Positions 22,258-28,413 of a DNA stretch of 28,792 bases are shown here, in pieces. The stretch spans positions 1 to 28,792 of IMG/VR virus record IMGVR_UViG_3300046373_000050; one strand, written 5' to 3'. The notes beneath the pieces are model-generated. The model ran no database searches. It saw only the letters and a program-made list of their open reading frames with translations, and was not told where the DNA came from. Numbering within the stretch: position 1 is the stretch's first letter; each line of letters begins with the position of its first letter. The position numbers were made by a program, and so were the translations under genes. Source of the DNA: a virus.

Positions 22258-22524
22258 GCTTATTTCTTCCAGTTTTCCCCCAGCATTGGCACTCAAATTT
22301 GTGTGCACAATCTGTTCCAGGGCGCGCACGCGCCCTTCCAGAACTTCCAGACCACCGCCGGCCAAGGTCCTAGGCGCACCGATGGCCGCCTGGCCGCCGC
22401 ATACGGGCCCAGGATTCATCGCCAACTCATAGTTCGACTGCAGCCCATCCGTTTCGACGTCCGCCAGTAGTCTGAACGGCATCTCGCCGACCTTCACCAG
22501 CGTTCCCTTCGGTAGCACAACCAT
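22204..22524 (-). CDS. Small phage protein, convergent with the immunity genes, unknown
   Basis: 106 residues: MVVLPKGTLVKVGEMPFRLL, then ADVETDGLQSNYELAMNPG, a middle with LAGGGLEVLEGRVRALEQIV and an end HTNLSANAGGKLEEISL. 'LPKGTLVKVGGIPF.L..DT' recalls small phage proteins of unknown role. Good Shine-Dalgarno GGAGGAATT. It is transcribed toward the CI cluster from the OL-like region; a possible promoter is TTGCTT / CAAAAT with 17-base spacing inside the operator array. The start of the gene faces a plus-strand terminator. Its 3' end overlaps the zinc-ribbon gene by 54 bases. Confidence 0.65.
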   Translation of the reverse strand: MVVLPKGTLVKVGEMPFRLLADVETDGLQSNYELAMNPGPVCGGQAAIGAPRTLAGGGLEVLEGRVRALEQIVHTNLSANAGGKLEEISLVSMPGRDYQTPPNSPG

Positions 22525-22535
22525 AATTCCTCCAC

Positions 22536-22559
22536 GCCCCGCCAGCCGGGGCTTTTTTT
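22536..22559 (+). terminator. Rho-independent terminator ending the CI transcript
   Basis: Stem GCCCCG (22536-22541) / CGGGGC (22547-22552), 5-base loop, followed by seven T. It would stop plus-strand transcription from the immunity operon before the right-hand promoter. A second, perfect 8-bp dyad CGCCCGGA / TCCGGGCG (22560-22578) follows directly. Confidence 0.75.
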
Positions 22560-22581
22560 CGCCCGGACCATCCGGGCGCGT

Positions 22582-22644
22582 AGCATTTTGCGCTCAGCAA
22601 AAAATAAAAGCAAATTGCTGTTGACCGCATAAAAGCAAATTGCT
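22582..22644. promoter_or_regulatory. Second operator array (OL equivalent)
   Basis: AGCATTTTGCG (22582-22592, weak), AGCAAATTGCT (22609-22619) and AGCAAATTGCT (22634-22644). Centres are 27 and 25 bp apart. The two strong sites are the same dyad as the operators at 20776-20835, and their relation to the -35 and -10 is the same as at the Cro-like promoter. Confidence 0.7.
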
Positions 22645-22649
22645 ATAGT
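22621..22649 (+). promoter_or_regulatory. Promoter of the right-hand early operon (PL equivalent)
   Basis: -35 TTGACC (22621-22626), 17-base spacer, -10 TATAGT (22644-22649). The spacer GCATAAAAGCAAATTGC carries an operator. Transcription should start near 22656, leaving a leader of about 45 bases before the first gene. Confidence 0.75.
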
Positions 22650-22701
22650 CATTCCAACGAAACGAGCTCAGCACCAGCCGAGCCGCTACCTGGAGAACAC
22701 G

Positions 22702-22896
22702 ATGCTCATTTCCAAAGTCGCTGACCAGCGCTTCATGGTCAGCCCGGACGGCCAGCAGGCCGACTGGATTCACCCGACCGAGATACCGACCCGCGCGCCA
22801 GACTGGACGGACTGCACCGATCTGGACGACACCGCCTTCGAGATCCTGATGCGTGAGCGTCTGGCCTCCAAGCCGCTGCTCTTTGTGGGGGTCTGA
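22702..22896 (+). CDS. First gene of the right-hand early operon, unknown
   Basis: 64 residues: MLISKVADQRFMVSPDGQQA, then DWIHPTEIPTRAPDWTDCTD and LDDTAFEILMRERLASKPLL. Good Shine-Dalgarno TGGAGAACACG. Acidic and short; no N-type arginine-rich motif is visible, so it is not an obvious antiterminator. It is followed by the next gene after two bases. Confidence 0.65.
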   Translation: MLISKVADQRFMVSPDGQQADWIHPTEIPTRAPDWTDCTDLDDTAFEILMRERLASKPLLFVGV

Positions 22897-22898
22897 CC

Positions 22899-23252
22899 AT
22901 GGCACTCCACGACCCGGTCACCTCCGACGAGAGGCGCGCCGAGAAGCTGGCGGACCTCACCCAGGAAGCCGCCGACTCGATCACCCAGGCGCTGGCCGCC
23001 GGCCTGCCGAAGACGATGCAGATCATCGACGAAGCCCTGGGCGAGTTCATGCAGGACGACCAGGCGCGCGCCGAGCTGCTGCGCAAGACCGCCGCCGGCG
23101 GGAACCCGTTCACGAAGGTGTTGGCCGACCTGGTCTGGCACGAGGCCGAAGCGCGCGCCGAGCAGGAGCTGCAGCGCCTCGAGCGCGAGGGCCGCGACGC
23201 CGACAACGAAGCACGCATCGACCTGGCGATTTGGCACCGCGAACCAGCCTGA
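22899..23252 (+). CDS. Helical early phage protein, unknown
   Basis: 117 residues, mostly helix: MALHDPVTSDERRAEKLADL, TQEAADSITQALAAGLPKTM, DEALGEFMQDDQARAELLRK and EAEARAEQELQRLEREGRDA. Its start is two bases after the previous stop, with GGGGG upstream as ribosome site. It is the last gene before the 374-bp gap. No family was recognised. Confidence 0.65.
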   Translation: MALHDPVTSDERRAEKLADLTQEAADSITQALAAGLPKTMQIIDEALGEFMQDDQARAELLRKTAAGGNPFTKVLADLVWHEAEARAEQELQRLEREGRDADNEARIDLAIWHREPA

Positions 23253-23626
23253 CCGATTTGCCGAAGCGGCGCACCTCGGAACACAACGTGCGCTTTGCCC
23301 TGAATCTCGGGTCAGGAAATAGAGGGAGTGGGATCTCGAATGCCCTGGCAGCTTGGAACAGACAGGCACCACACAGGAGCTCATTGATGCCAGCGCGACT
23401 GGGCTGGCGATGGATAAGCACCGACGCCCAGTGGGCTCCTGTGTGGTATCGGCGGCGCCGCCAAGCGCCTGCACCGCTGACTGATGTACCGGAGGCCTGC
23501 TGGCCACCACACGCTAGCCTGATTGCGCATAGGCCTGCGACGGGTGCAGTTAGAACCCGCGATCCGGTGAAAGGCCGGGACCAACAACGAAGCCGGCCGC
23601 GCCGGCGCCAACGACAGGAGAGATGG
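23253..23626 (+). other. 374-bp gap without a supported gene
   Basis: The only gap over 300 bp. It holds a strong plus-strand hairpin (see next entry). A frame in phase with the next gene is open through it and has an ATG at 23387, but the reading (Arg-rich, Trp-rich) looks non-coding. I see no tRNA, promoter or terminator with a T tract. Confidence 0.55.
23368..23447 (+). ncRNA. Long hairpin, possible structured RNA
   Basis: ACCACACAGGAGCTCATTG (23368-23386) pairs with CAGTGGGCTCCTGTGTGGT (23429-23447): 19 pairs on the plus-strand RNA, 17 Watson-Crick and two G·U. The same positions would be A·C mismatches on the minus strand, which points to a plus-strand RNA. The 42-base loop holds a second stem (GCCAGC / GCTGGC, 23389-23394 and 23403-23408). 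The left arm contains AGGAG of a possible ribosome site for ATG 23387, so the arm would hide it. It is inside an early operon. Could be an antisense-like or regulatory RNA or a processing site; no family was recognised. Confidence 0.45.
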
Positions 23627-24322
23627 ATGAGCAGCAGCGCCCAGGAGCCGATCGAGATCATCGACGTGATCCTCCATTACAACGCCATCAGCAAGAATCC
23701 CCAAGTGATGGTGGTCATCGACCGCATGCCAGAGTTCATCTATGCCCAGGAGGGTAAGCAGTTGATGGCCAACGACAGCGGCTTCTATGACCTGCTGTAC
23801 ATCGATGGCGGGACCGATGCATTCGCCGGCCGCAAGTTCGACATCAAGCTGCAGGACGGCACGGCGCTGCATTGCCATGGTCAGGTCTGGTCCGGCACCG
23901 TCACCCCGAACCCGGCCATGGTGCGGGACATGGAGGCGGTCAAACAGGTTGGCATCAACACGATCGAGGGGCTGAAGAAGTGCCACGTGTATTGCGCTGG
24001 CTTGGTATCGCTTGCGAAGCTGAACGACTGGCTGGCGCGCAATCAGCCGTCGTACGACTACGACAAGTACGACCCAGGCTGCACTCTGGCCTATCAGGAC
24101 GAGCTCTATCGCAAATACCCGGATATGGACCGGCCGGTCTGCGCGAAGCGGGCGCGCCGGCTTCGCCAGCGCGGCGTGACAATCCGCCGCCACGCAGGCA
24201 CCGGGGCGCATGGCTGGTCCCCGAGCTACGAGCGCAAGAAGGCTGAAATAAAGCAGCGCATGTCGCCCGATTACAAAGGCCGCTTCCACCCCGACGTGCT
24301 CGCCGCTCGAGGTGCAGCATGA
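23627..24322 (+). CDS. Early phage protein, unknown
   Basis: 231 residues from ATG 23627, preceded by GACAGGAGAGATGG. MSSSAQEPIEIIDVILHYNA, then AISKNPQVMVVIDRMPEFIY, YDLLYIDGGTDAFAGRKFDI and KLQDGTALHCHGQVWSGTVT, a strand-rich N-terminal half (residues 5-95), then a helical part with KKCHVYCAGLVSLAKLNDWL and a basic C-terminus (RKKAEIKQRMSPDYKGRFHP). Cys and His are present (CHGQ, KCHVYC, PGC) but no known motif is formed. In-frame starts further upstream in the gap are rejected. The next gene begins in an ATGA overlap. Confidence 0.65.
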   Translation: MSSSAQEPIEIIDVILHYNAISKNPQVMVVIDRMPEFIYAQEGKQLMANDSGFYDLLYIDGGTDAFAGRKFDIKLQDGTALHCHGQVWSGTVTPNPAMVRDMEAVKQVGINTIEGLKKCHVYCAGLVSLAKLNDWLARNQPSYDYDKYDPGCTLAYQDELYRKYPDMDRPVCAKRARRLRQRGVTIRRHAGTGAHGWSPSYERKKAEIKQRMSPDYKGRFHPDVLAARGAA

Positions 24323-24531
24323 CCGCCGCCGCCATCCGCGTCCCGCGCCGCCTGGTGCGCAAGCTGCTCAAGCCGGCGCTGCTCTGGCTGAACGCCCACC
24401 GCTACAAGCACTCGGAGAACGAAGTCTACCGCCTGACCGTAACTGCTGAATCGCTGCGCCGCGCCGCCGGCCGCGAGTCCATCCACCAGGTGAAGCTGCA
24501 GGAGCAGCGCCGCCGGATCGGAGGCTGGTAA
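24319..24531 (+). CDS. Small basic phage protein, unknown
   Basis: 70 residues: MTAAAIRVPRRLVRKLLKPA, LLWLNAHRYKHSENEVYRLT then VTAESLRRAAGRESIHQVKL. Strongly basic and amphipathic. ATGA overlap with the gene before it and TAATG overlap with the next one, so all three are coupled. No family was recognised. Confidence 0.6.
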   Translation: MTAAAIRVPRRLVRKLLKPALLWLNAHRYKHSENEVYRLTVTAESLRRAAGRESIHQVKLQEQRRRIGGW

Positions 24532-24647
24532 TGATCGCTCGCTTCCGCAACCACTACCGCACGCAGTTCCGCCTGTCGCTGCTCGCTGGCTTCGGTCCGC
24601 GCAAAGCCGCCCGCCGCGCGCTGCGCACCTACATTTTCGGCTTTTAA
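24531..24647 (+). CDS. Very small basic protein (38 residues)
   Basis: MIARFRNHYRTQFRLSLLAG then FGPRKAARRALRTYIFGF. Eight Arg and one Lys in 38 residues, with an apolar core. GGAGG lies five bases before the ATG, and the stop TAA is at 24645-24647, 14 bases before the RecT-like gene. Short, but the ribosome site, the TAATG overlap with the preceding stop and the tight spacing support it; such peptides recur before RecT-type genes in betaproteobacterial phages. Confidence 0.55.
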   Translation: MIARFRNHYRTQFRLSLLAGFGPRKAARRALRTYIFGF

Positions 24648-24661
24648 CCACGAAGGAATCC

Positions 24662-25432
24662 ATGAACGAACTTACGACCCAGGGCGAACCGACGTTCTCC
24701 CTTTCCCCTCGCAACCTGGCTGAAGCCATGGAGTTCGCGAAGATCATCGCCTCTTCGGACATGGTCCCGAAGGACTACATCAACAAGCCGGGCAATGTGC
24801 TGGTGGCGGTGCAGACCGGCGCTGAGCTGGGCCTGAAGCCGATGCAGTCCCTGCAGGGCATCTCGGTCATCAACGGCCGCCCGGGCGTGTGGGGCGATGC
24901 GATGCGGGCGCTCGTGATCAGCCATCCCGAATTCGAGGATCTGCACGAGGACAAGCAGGACACCCACTGCACCGTCACTTTGAAGCGGCGCGGACGCTCG
25001 GCGGTGGTCACCACCTTCACGATGGAAGACGCAAAGAAGGCGGGCTTGGCCGGCAAGCAGGGGCCGTGGCAGACAGCGCCGAAGCGGATGCTGCAGATGC
25101 GCGCCTTCGCCTTCGCCGCGCGCGACCTGTTCGCCGATGCGCTCAAGGGCATCAAGTCGATCGAGGAAATCCGCGATTACCCGGAAGGCGAGCGTGTTGA
25201 GCACGACATCACGCCGACGCCGACTGCGGCCGCGGTGACGACCAGGGCGGCTGCTGCAGCACTGCCGGAGTGCACGCCCGAGAAGTTCGCTGAGAACACG
25301 CCAGCCTGGCGCGACATGATCCTGTCGGGGAAGAAGACGCCGGCGGCGCTGATCTCGATGCTGAGCACGAAGGCCGTGCTCACCGAAGACCAGAAGCTGA
25401 CCATCGATAGCTGGGCCCACGAAGGCGAATAA
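24662..25432 (+). CDS. RecT-like single-strand annealing protein
   Basis: 256 residues. FSLSPRNLAEAMEFAKIIAS then SDMVPKDYINKPGNVLVAVQ, TGAELGLKPMQSLQGISVIN and GRPGVWGDAMRALVISHPEF are the signature of the phage RecT/enterohaemolysin-associated family: 'A...A..I..S.MVP..Y..KP.N...A...G.ELGL.P..S.Q.I.VI.G.P.V..D...A'. Then VTLKRRGRSAVVTTFTMEDA and a second conserved block near PKRMLQMRAFAFAARDLFAD. The C-terminal ~75 residues are a helical extension. It anneals complementary strands made by the neighbouring exonuclease, like lambda Beta with Exo. Shine-Dalgarno AAGGAA. Confidence 0.8.
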   Translation: MNELTTQGEPTFSLSPRNLAEAMEFAKIIASSDMVPKDYINKPGNVLVAVQTGAELGLKPMQSLQGISVINGRPGVWGDAMRALVISHPEFEDLHEDKQDTHCTVTLKRRGRSAVVTTFTMEDAKKAGLAGKQGPWQTAPKRMLQMRAFAFAARDLFADALKGIKSIEEIRDYPEGERVEHDITPTPTAAAVTTRAAAAALPECTPEKFAENTPAWRDMILSGKKTPAALISMLSTKAVLTEDQKLTIDSWAHEGE

Positions 25433-25442
25433 GGAGAACACC

Positions 25443-27230
25443 ATGCAAATTCACGATCTCGCGCAAGGCAGCCCCGAGTGGCAGCAATACCGGCTTGAGA
25501 AGTTCGGCGCTAGTGAGGCGGCCGCGATGCTGGGCCTGTCGTCGAAGGTCAAGCGCACCGAGCTGCTCCACATGAAGGCCACCGGCACCGCCCAGGAATT
25601 CAGCGACTGGGTGCAGAAGAACATCCTGGACTACGGCCACGAGGTGGAAGCGATGGCCCGCCCGCTGGTCGAAGACCTGATCGGTACCGAGCTGTACCCA
25701 GTGACCTGCTCGGACGGCCGCCTGTCGGCATCGTGCGACGGTCTGACCATGGCGGAAGACGTCGCCTTCGAGCACAAGCAGTGGAATGCGGCGCTGGCCG
25801 AGTCGGTGGCCAACTACGTGCTGCCCGACGAATACCAGCCGCAGTGCCAGCAGATCATGATGGTGACCGGCTGCGGCAAGGTCGTGTTCGTGGTGTCGGA
25901 CGGTACCGCTGACAACTTCCTGCACATGGACGTGTTGCCTGACCATGCTTGGCAGGAGCGCATCCGCGCGGGCTGGGCCCAGTTCGAAATTGACCTGGCC
26001 GAATACCAGCACGTCGAAGTCCTGCCGGCGCCCGTCGCCGCGGCGGTGCAAGACCTGCCGGCGCTGTCGATCCGCGTCGACGGCCAGCTTACCCTCAACC
26101 ACAATCTGGTGCTCTTCGGCGAGAAGCTGCAATCGTTCATTGCCGATATCGACACGAACCCGAGTGACGACCAGTCCTTCGCCGACGCCGAGCAGGCCAT
26201 CAAGGTGATGGAGCGCGCCGAGAACGCGCTGGGCGCCGCCGAGGCCTCCGCCCTGGGGCAGATCTCGACGGTCGACGATATGGTCCGGACGGTGGCCAGC
26301 TACAAGGAACTGGCCCGCAAGACCCGGCTGATGCTGGAAAAGCTGGTCAAGACGCGCAAGGAAACGATCCGCGTCGAAATCCATCAGGCCGGCAAGGACA
26401 AAGCCGCGGCGCACATCGCCGCGCTGAACGCGCGCCTTGGCAAGCCGTACATGCCGCCGATCGCCGTCGACTTCGCCGGCGTCATGAAGGGCAAGAAGAC
26501 CGTCACCAGCCTGCGCGACGCGGTCGATACCGAGCTGGCGCGCTTCAAGATCGAGGCGAACGCCGTCGCCGATCGCATCGAGATCAACCTGGGCACGCTG
26601 CGGGAACTGGCGGGCGCCCACGCTTTCCTGTTCGCCGACACCGGTTCGATCGTGCTGAAGGCCGCTGACGACCTGACCGCGCTGGTCAAGATGCGCATTG
26701 CTGACCACCAGAAGGCAGAGGCTGAGAAAGCCGAAGCCCTGCGCGCCCAGATCGCGGAGGAAGAGCGCGTCAAGGCCGAGAAGGCTGCGGCGGAAACCCT
26801 GCGCCTGGCACAGGTCGAAGCCGCGCGCGTCGCTGCGGAAGCCGCTGCGGCCGAGCGCGCCCGGGTTGCCGCCGACACGAAGCGTCAGCTCGAGGAGCAG
26901 GCCGCCAGCATCGCCGCTGCGAACAAAGCCGCAGCTCAAGAGGCGGCCGCCCGCGCTACGCCGGCGTCGAATCCTGTCGTCGAGCAGCCGGCGCAGGTAA
27001 CGCCGATCGCCGCAGCGCGCGCGGCCGCCAGCAGCACGCCGACCCTGCGCCTCGGCCAGATCGCCGAGCGCCTGGGCTTCGCCCTGACGGCCGACTTCCT
27101 CGCGTCCCTGGGCTTCGCCGCCGCCGGCCGCGATCGCGCCGCGGTGCTGTACCACGAAGCGGACTTCGCCGAGATGTGCGGCGCGCTGATCGAGCACGTC
27201 GGCGCTGTGGCCCAGGCGAAGGCGGCCTGA
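25443..27230 (+). CDS. YqaJ-type exonuclease with long coiled-coil C-terminal extension
   Basis: 595 residues; YqaJ exonucleases are normally near 200-300. Residues 1-~220 are the nuclease: SPEWQQYRLEKFGASEAAAM, LDYGHEVEAMARPLVEDLIG, SASCDGLTMAEDVAFEHKQW. D99, E110 and K112 match the lambda Exo set D119/E129/K131 in order and spacing. Residues ~225-400 have long helices (SFADAEQAIKVMERAENALG) and an internal domain, ~416-504 form an Ala/Glu/Arg coiled coil (AEAEKAEALRAQIAEEERVK), and ~515-595 form a compact C-terminal domain (LRLGQIAERLGFALTADFLA). It degrades dsDNA 5'->3' to feed the RecT-like protein just before it. The role of the extension is unknown. Confidence 0.8.
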   Translation: MQIHDLAQGSPEWQQYRLEKFGASEAAAMLGLSSKVKRTELLHMKATGTAQEFSDWVQKNILDYGHEVEAMARPLVEDLIGTELYPVTCSDGRLSASCDGLTMAEDVAFEHKQWNAALAESVANYVLPDEYQPQCQQIMMVTGCGKVVFVVSDGTADNFLHMDVLPDHAWQERIRAGWAQFEIDLAEYQHVEVLPAPVAAAVQDLPALSIRVDGQLTLNHNLVLFGEKLQSFIADIDTNPSDDQSFADAEQAIKVMERAENALGAAEASALGQISTVDDMVRTVASYKELARKTRLMLEKLVKTRKETIRVEIHQAGKDKAAAHIAALNARLGKPYMPPIAVDFAGVMKGKKTVTSLRDAVDTELARFKIEANAVADRIEINLGTLRELAGAHAFLFADTGSIVLKAADDLTALVKMRIADHQKAEAEKAEALRAQIAEEERVKAEKAAAETLRLAQVEAARVAAEAAAAERARVAADTKRQLEEQAASIAAANKAAAQEAAARATPASNPVVEQPAQVTPIAAARAAASSTPTLRLGQIAERLGFALTADFLASLGFAAAGRDRAAVLYHEADFAEMCGALIEHVGAVAQAKAA

Positions 27231-27231
27231 G

Positions 27232-27474
27232 ATGACCGGCCAGACACCGCGCGTCTGGACCGTGCTCCGCTGCAAAGAGTCCGACTTCCAGCAGTTTCTC
27301 GGTGTCGACTGCGAACAGACCGCCGCCCGCCGGGTGAAGGAACTGTGCGAGGTGAGCTCGCGCAGGGAGCTGGACCGCGACGAAGCAGCCCGGGCGCGCT
27401 GGAACGAGCGGATCCGCCAGCGTTACCAGCAGTACCTGCAGGACCCTAAAAATCAAACTACCCAGGAGAAATAG
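27232..27474 (+). CDS. Small early phage protein, unknown
   Basis: 80 residues: MTGQTPRVWTVLRCKESDFQ, QFLGVDCEQTAARRVKELCE then VSSRRELDRDEAARARWNER. The pattern '..R.F..FLGV...AA.RV.ELC.V.SR.ELD.D..A..R.' recurs next to YqaJ/RecT genes in other phages, function unknown; mostly helical and charged. It starts one base after the exonuclease stop. Confidence 0.65.
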   Translation: MTGQTPRVWTVLRCKESDFQQFLGVDCEQTAARRVKELCEVSSRRELDRDEAARARWNERIRQRYQQYLQDPKNQTTQEK

Positions 27475-27475
27475 C

Positions 27476-28213
27476 ATGACGAAGAAAGCAGACCCAGCAG
27501 CCAACGACAGCACCCTGAAGCGCAACGCGAACGGCTACGGCGCGCTGCCAGGCTTCGAGAACTTCACGTTGCCGACCGAGGGATTCAAACCAGGCGCCGT
27601 CGTGAACGGCAGCGAGATCTACGTCGTCGAGCTCTGCGACGATGTGAGTGCGAAGGAGACTGCCGCCTTCTGGCTCGGAGGCGGGGGCGACATCAGCGCC
27701 TGGACGCCGATCGCGCCTGAAGGTGAAAACTGGAAACTTGTGGCCGTGGCCGAAAGCGAACAGGGTCCGATCGCCGTCTTCGCCCGCCCCGGCGTGCACG
27801 GCGTCGTCACCGGAAAGGCGTATGCGCAGGAGTTCCTGCTCGGCTCGCTGATCAAGGCCTGCACGAAGCACATGAAGACCCTGTCGAAGCCCTGGATCGA
27901 GATGAAGGAAGGCGAGCAGCAGCGCGTGCTGGGCCAGGTACAGGTCGACTGCCGCAAAGCTGTGCAGGACGCCGTCGACATCATTGCCAGCAACGCGCGC
28001 ATGACGTTCCCGGCTGCGGTCGACCAGGTTGTGTTCAAGGACGGCGTGAAGTGCGTGCTGACGCTGGCCAAGGGTGACTGGGCGCACAGCCTGGCCGACG
28101 CCGAGGGCGGCTTCGTCACCATCGTCATCGAAGAGCGTTCGAAGCTGCTCCAGGAGGGCGATTCGCTGAAGGTCGAGAAAGATCAGAAATCCCTGCTGGA
28201 CGAGGCGGCCTGA
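27476..28213 (+). CDS. Early phage protein near recombination genes, unknown
   Basis: 245 residues: MTKKADPAANDSTLKRNANG (disordered start), then GSEIYVVELCDDVSAKETAA, APEGENWKLVAVAESEQGPI and FARPGVHGVV (strand-rich). The second half is a helix (FLLGSLIKACTKHMKTLSKP) and a domain with QVQVDCRKAVQDAVDIIASN, DQVVFKDGVKCVLTLAKGDW and ADAEGGFVTIVIEERSKLL. I recognise the last part as a recurring phage early-protein pattern without a known function. Shine-Dalgarno AGGAGAAATAGC, two bases after the previous stop. Confidence 0.65.
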   Translation: MTKKADPAANDSTLKRNANGYGALPGFENFTLPTEGFKPGAVVNGSEIYVVELCDDVSAKETAAFWLGGGGDISAWTPIAPEGENWKLVAVAESEQGPIAVFARPGVHGVVTGKAYAQEFLLGSLIKACTKHMKTLSKPWIEMKEGEQQRVLGQVQVDCRKAVQDAVDIIASNARMTFPAAVDQVVFKDGVKCVLTLAKGDWAHSLADAEGGFVTIVIEERSKLLQEGDSLKVEKDQKSLLDEAA

Positions 28214-28215
28214 TC

Positions 28216-28413
28216 ATGAAACGCGACCTCCTGACGATGGCGCTCGATCTGGGCAACGAGCTCATCATCGACAACTTCGCCGGTGGCGGCGGAACGAGCA
28301 CCGGTCTTGAGGCCGCGTTCGGCCGCCCGGTCGACATCGCCATCAACCACGACCCGGAAGCGCTGGCTATGCACGCCATCAACCACCCGCACACGAAGCA
28401 CCTGTGTGAGTCA
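28216..28413 (+). pseudogene. Truncated C5-cytosine DNA methyltransferase (N-terminal ~65 codons)
   Basis: MKRDLLTMALDLGNELIIDN, FAGGGGTSTGLEAAFGRPVD then IAINHDPEALAMHAINHPHT and KHLCES are the start of a phage cytosine methyltransferase: FAGGGGTSTGLE is motif I (AdoMet binding), and INHDPEALAMH.INHP is motif II. In intact members the sequence goes on toward a PC or PDC catalytic motif; here it changes after CES (28405-28413) and none is found. The frame stays open to the window end, but those codons lie antisense to a better gene. So the enzyme is cut at a DNA junction and should be inactive. It is the last gene of the early operon. Confidence 0.7.

Noticed and set aside
23387-23626. In-frame upstream start (ATG 23387) that would add 80 residues to the 23627 gene
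   Set aside because: The added part is Arg/Trp/Pro-rich and unlike protein; its ribosome site is buried in a hairpin; a strong site precedes ATG 23627.
23253-23626. tRNA or retron in the gap
   Set aside because: No T-loop consensus or cloverleaf, and no reverse transcriptase gene anywhere in the window.
25380-27275. 631-codon minus-strand frame opposite the exonuclease
   Set aside because: Repetitive Arg/Gly/Leu-rich reading antisense to the YqaJ-type gene; no ribosome site.
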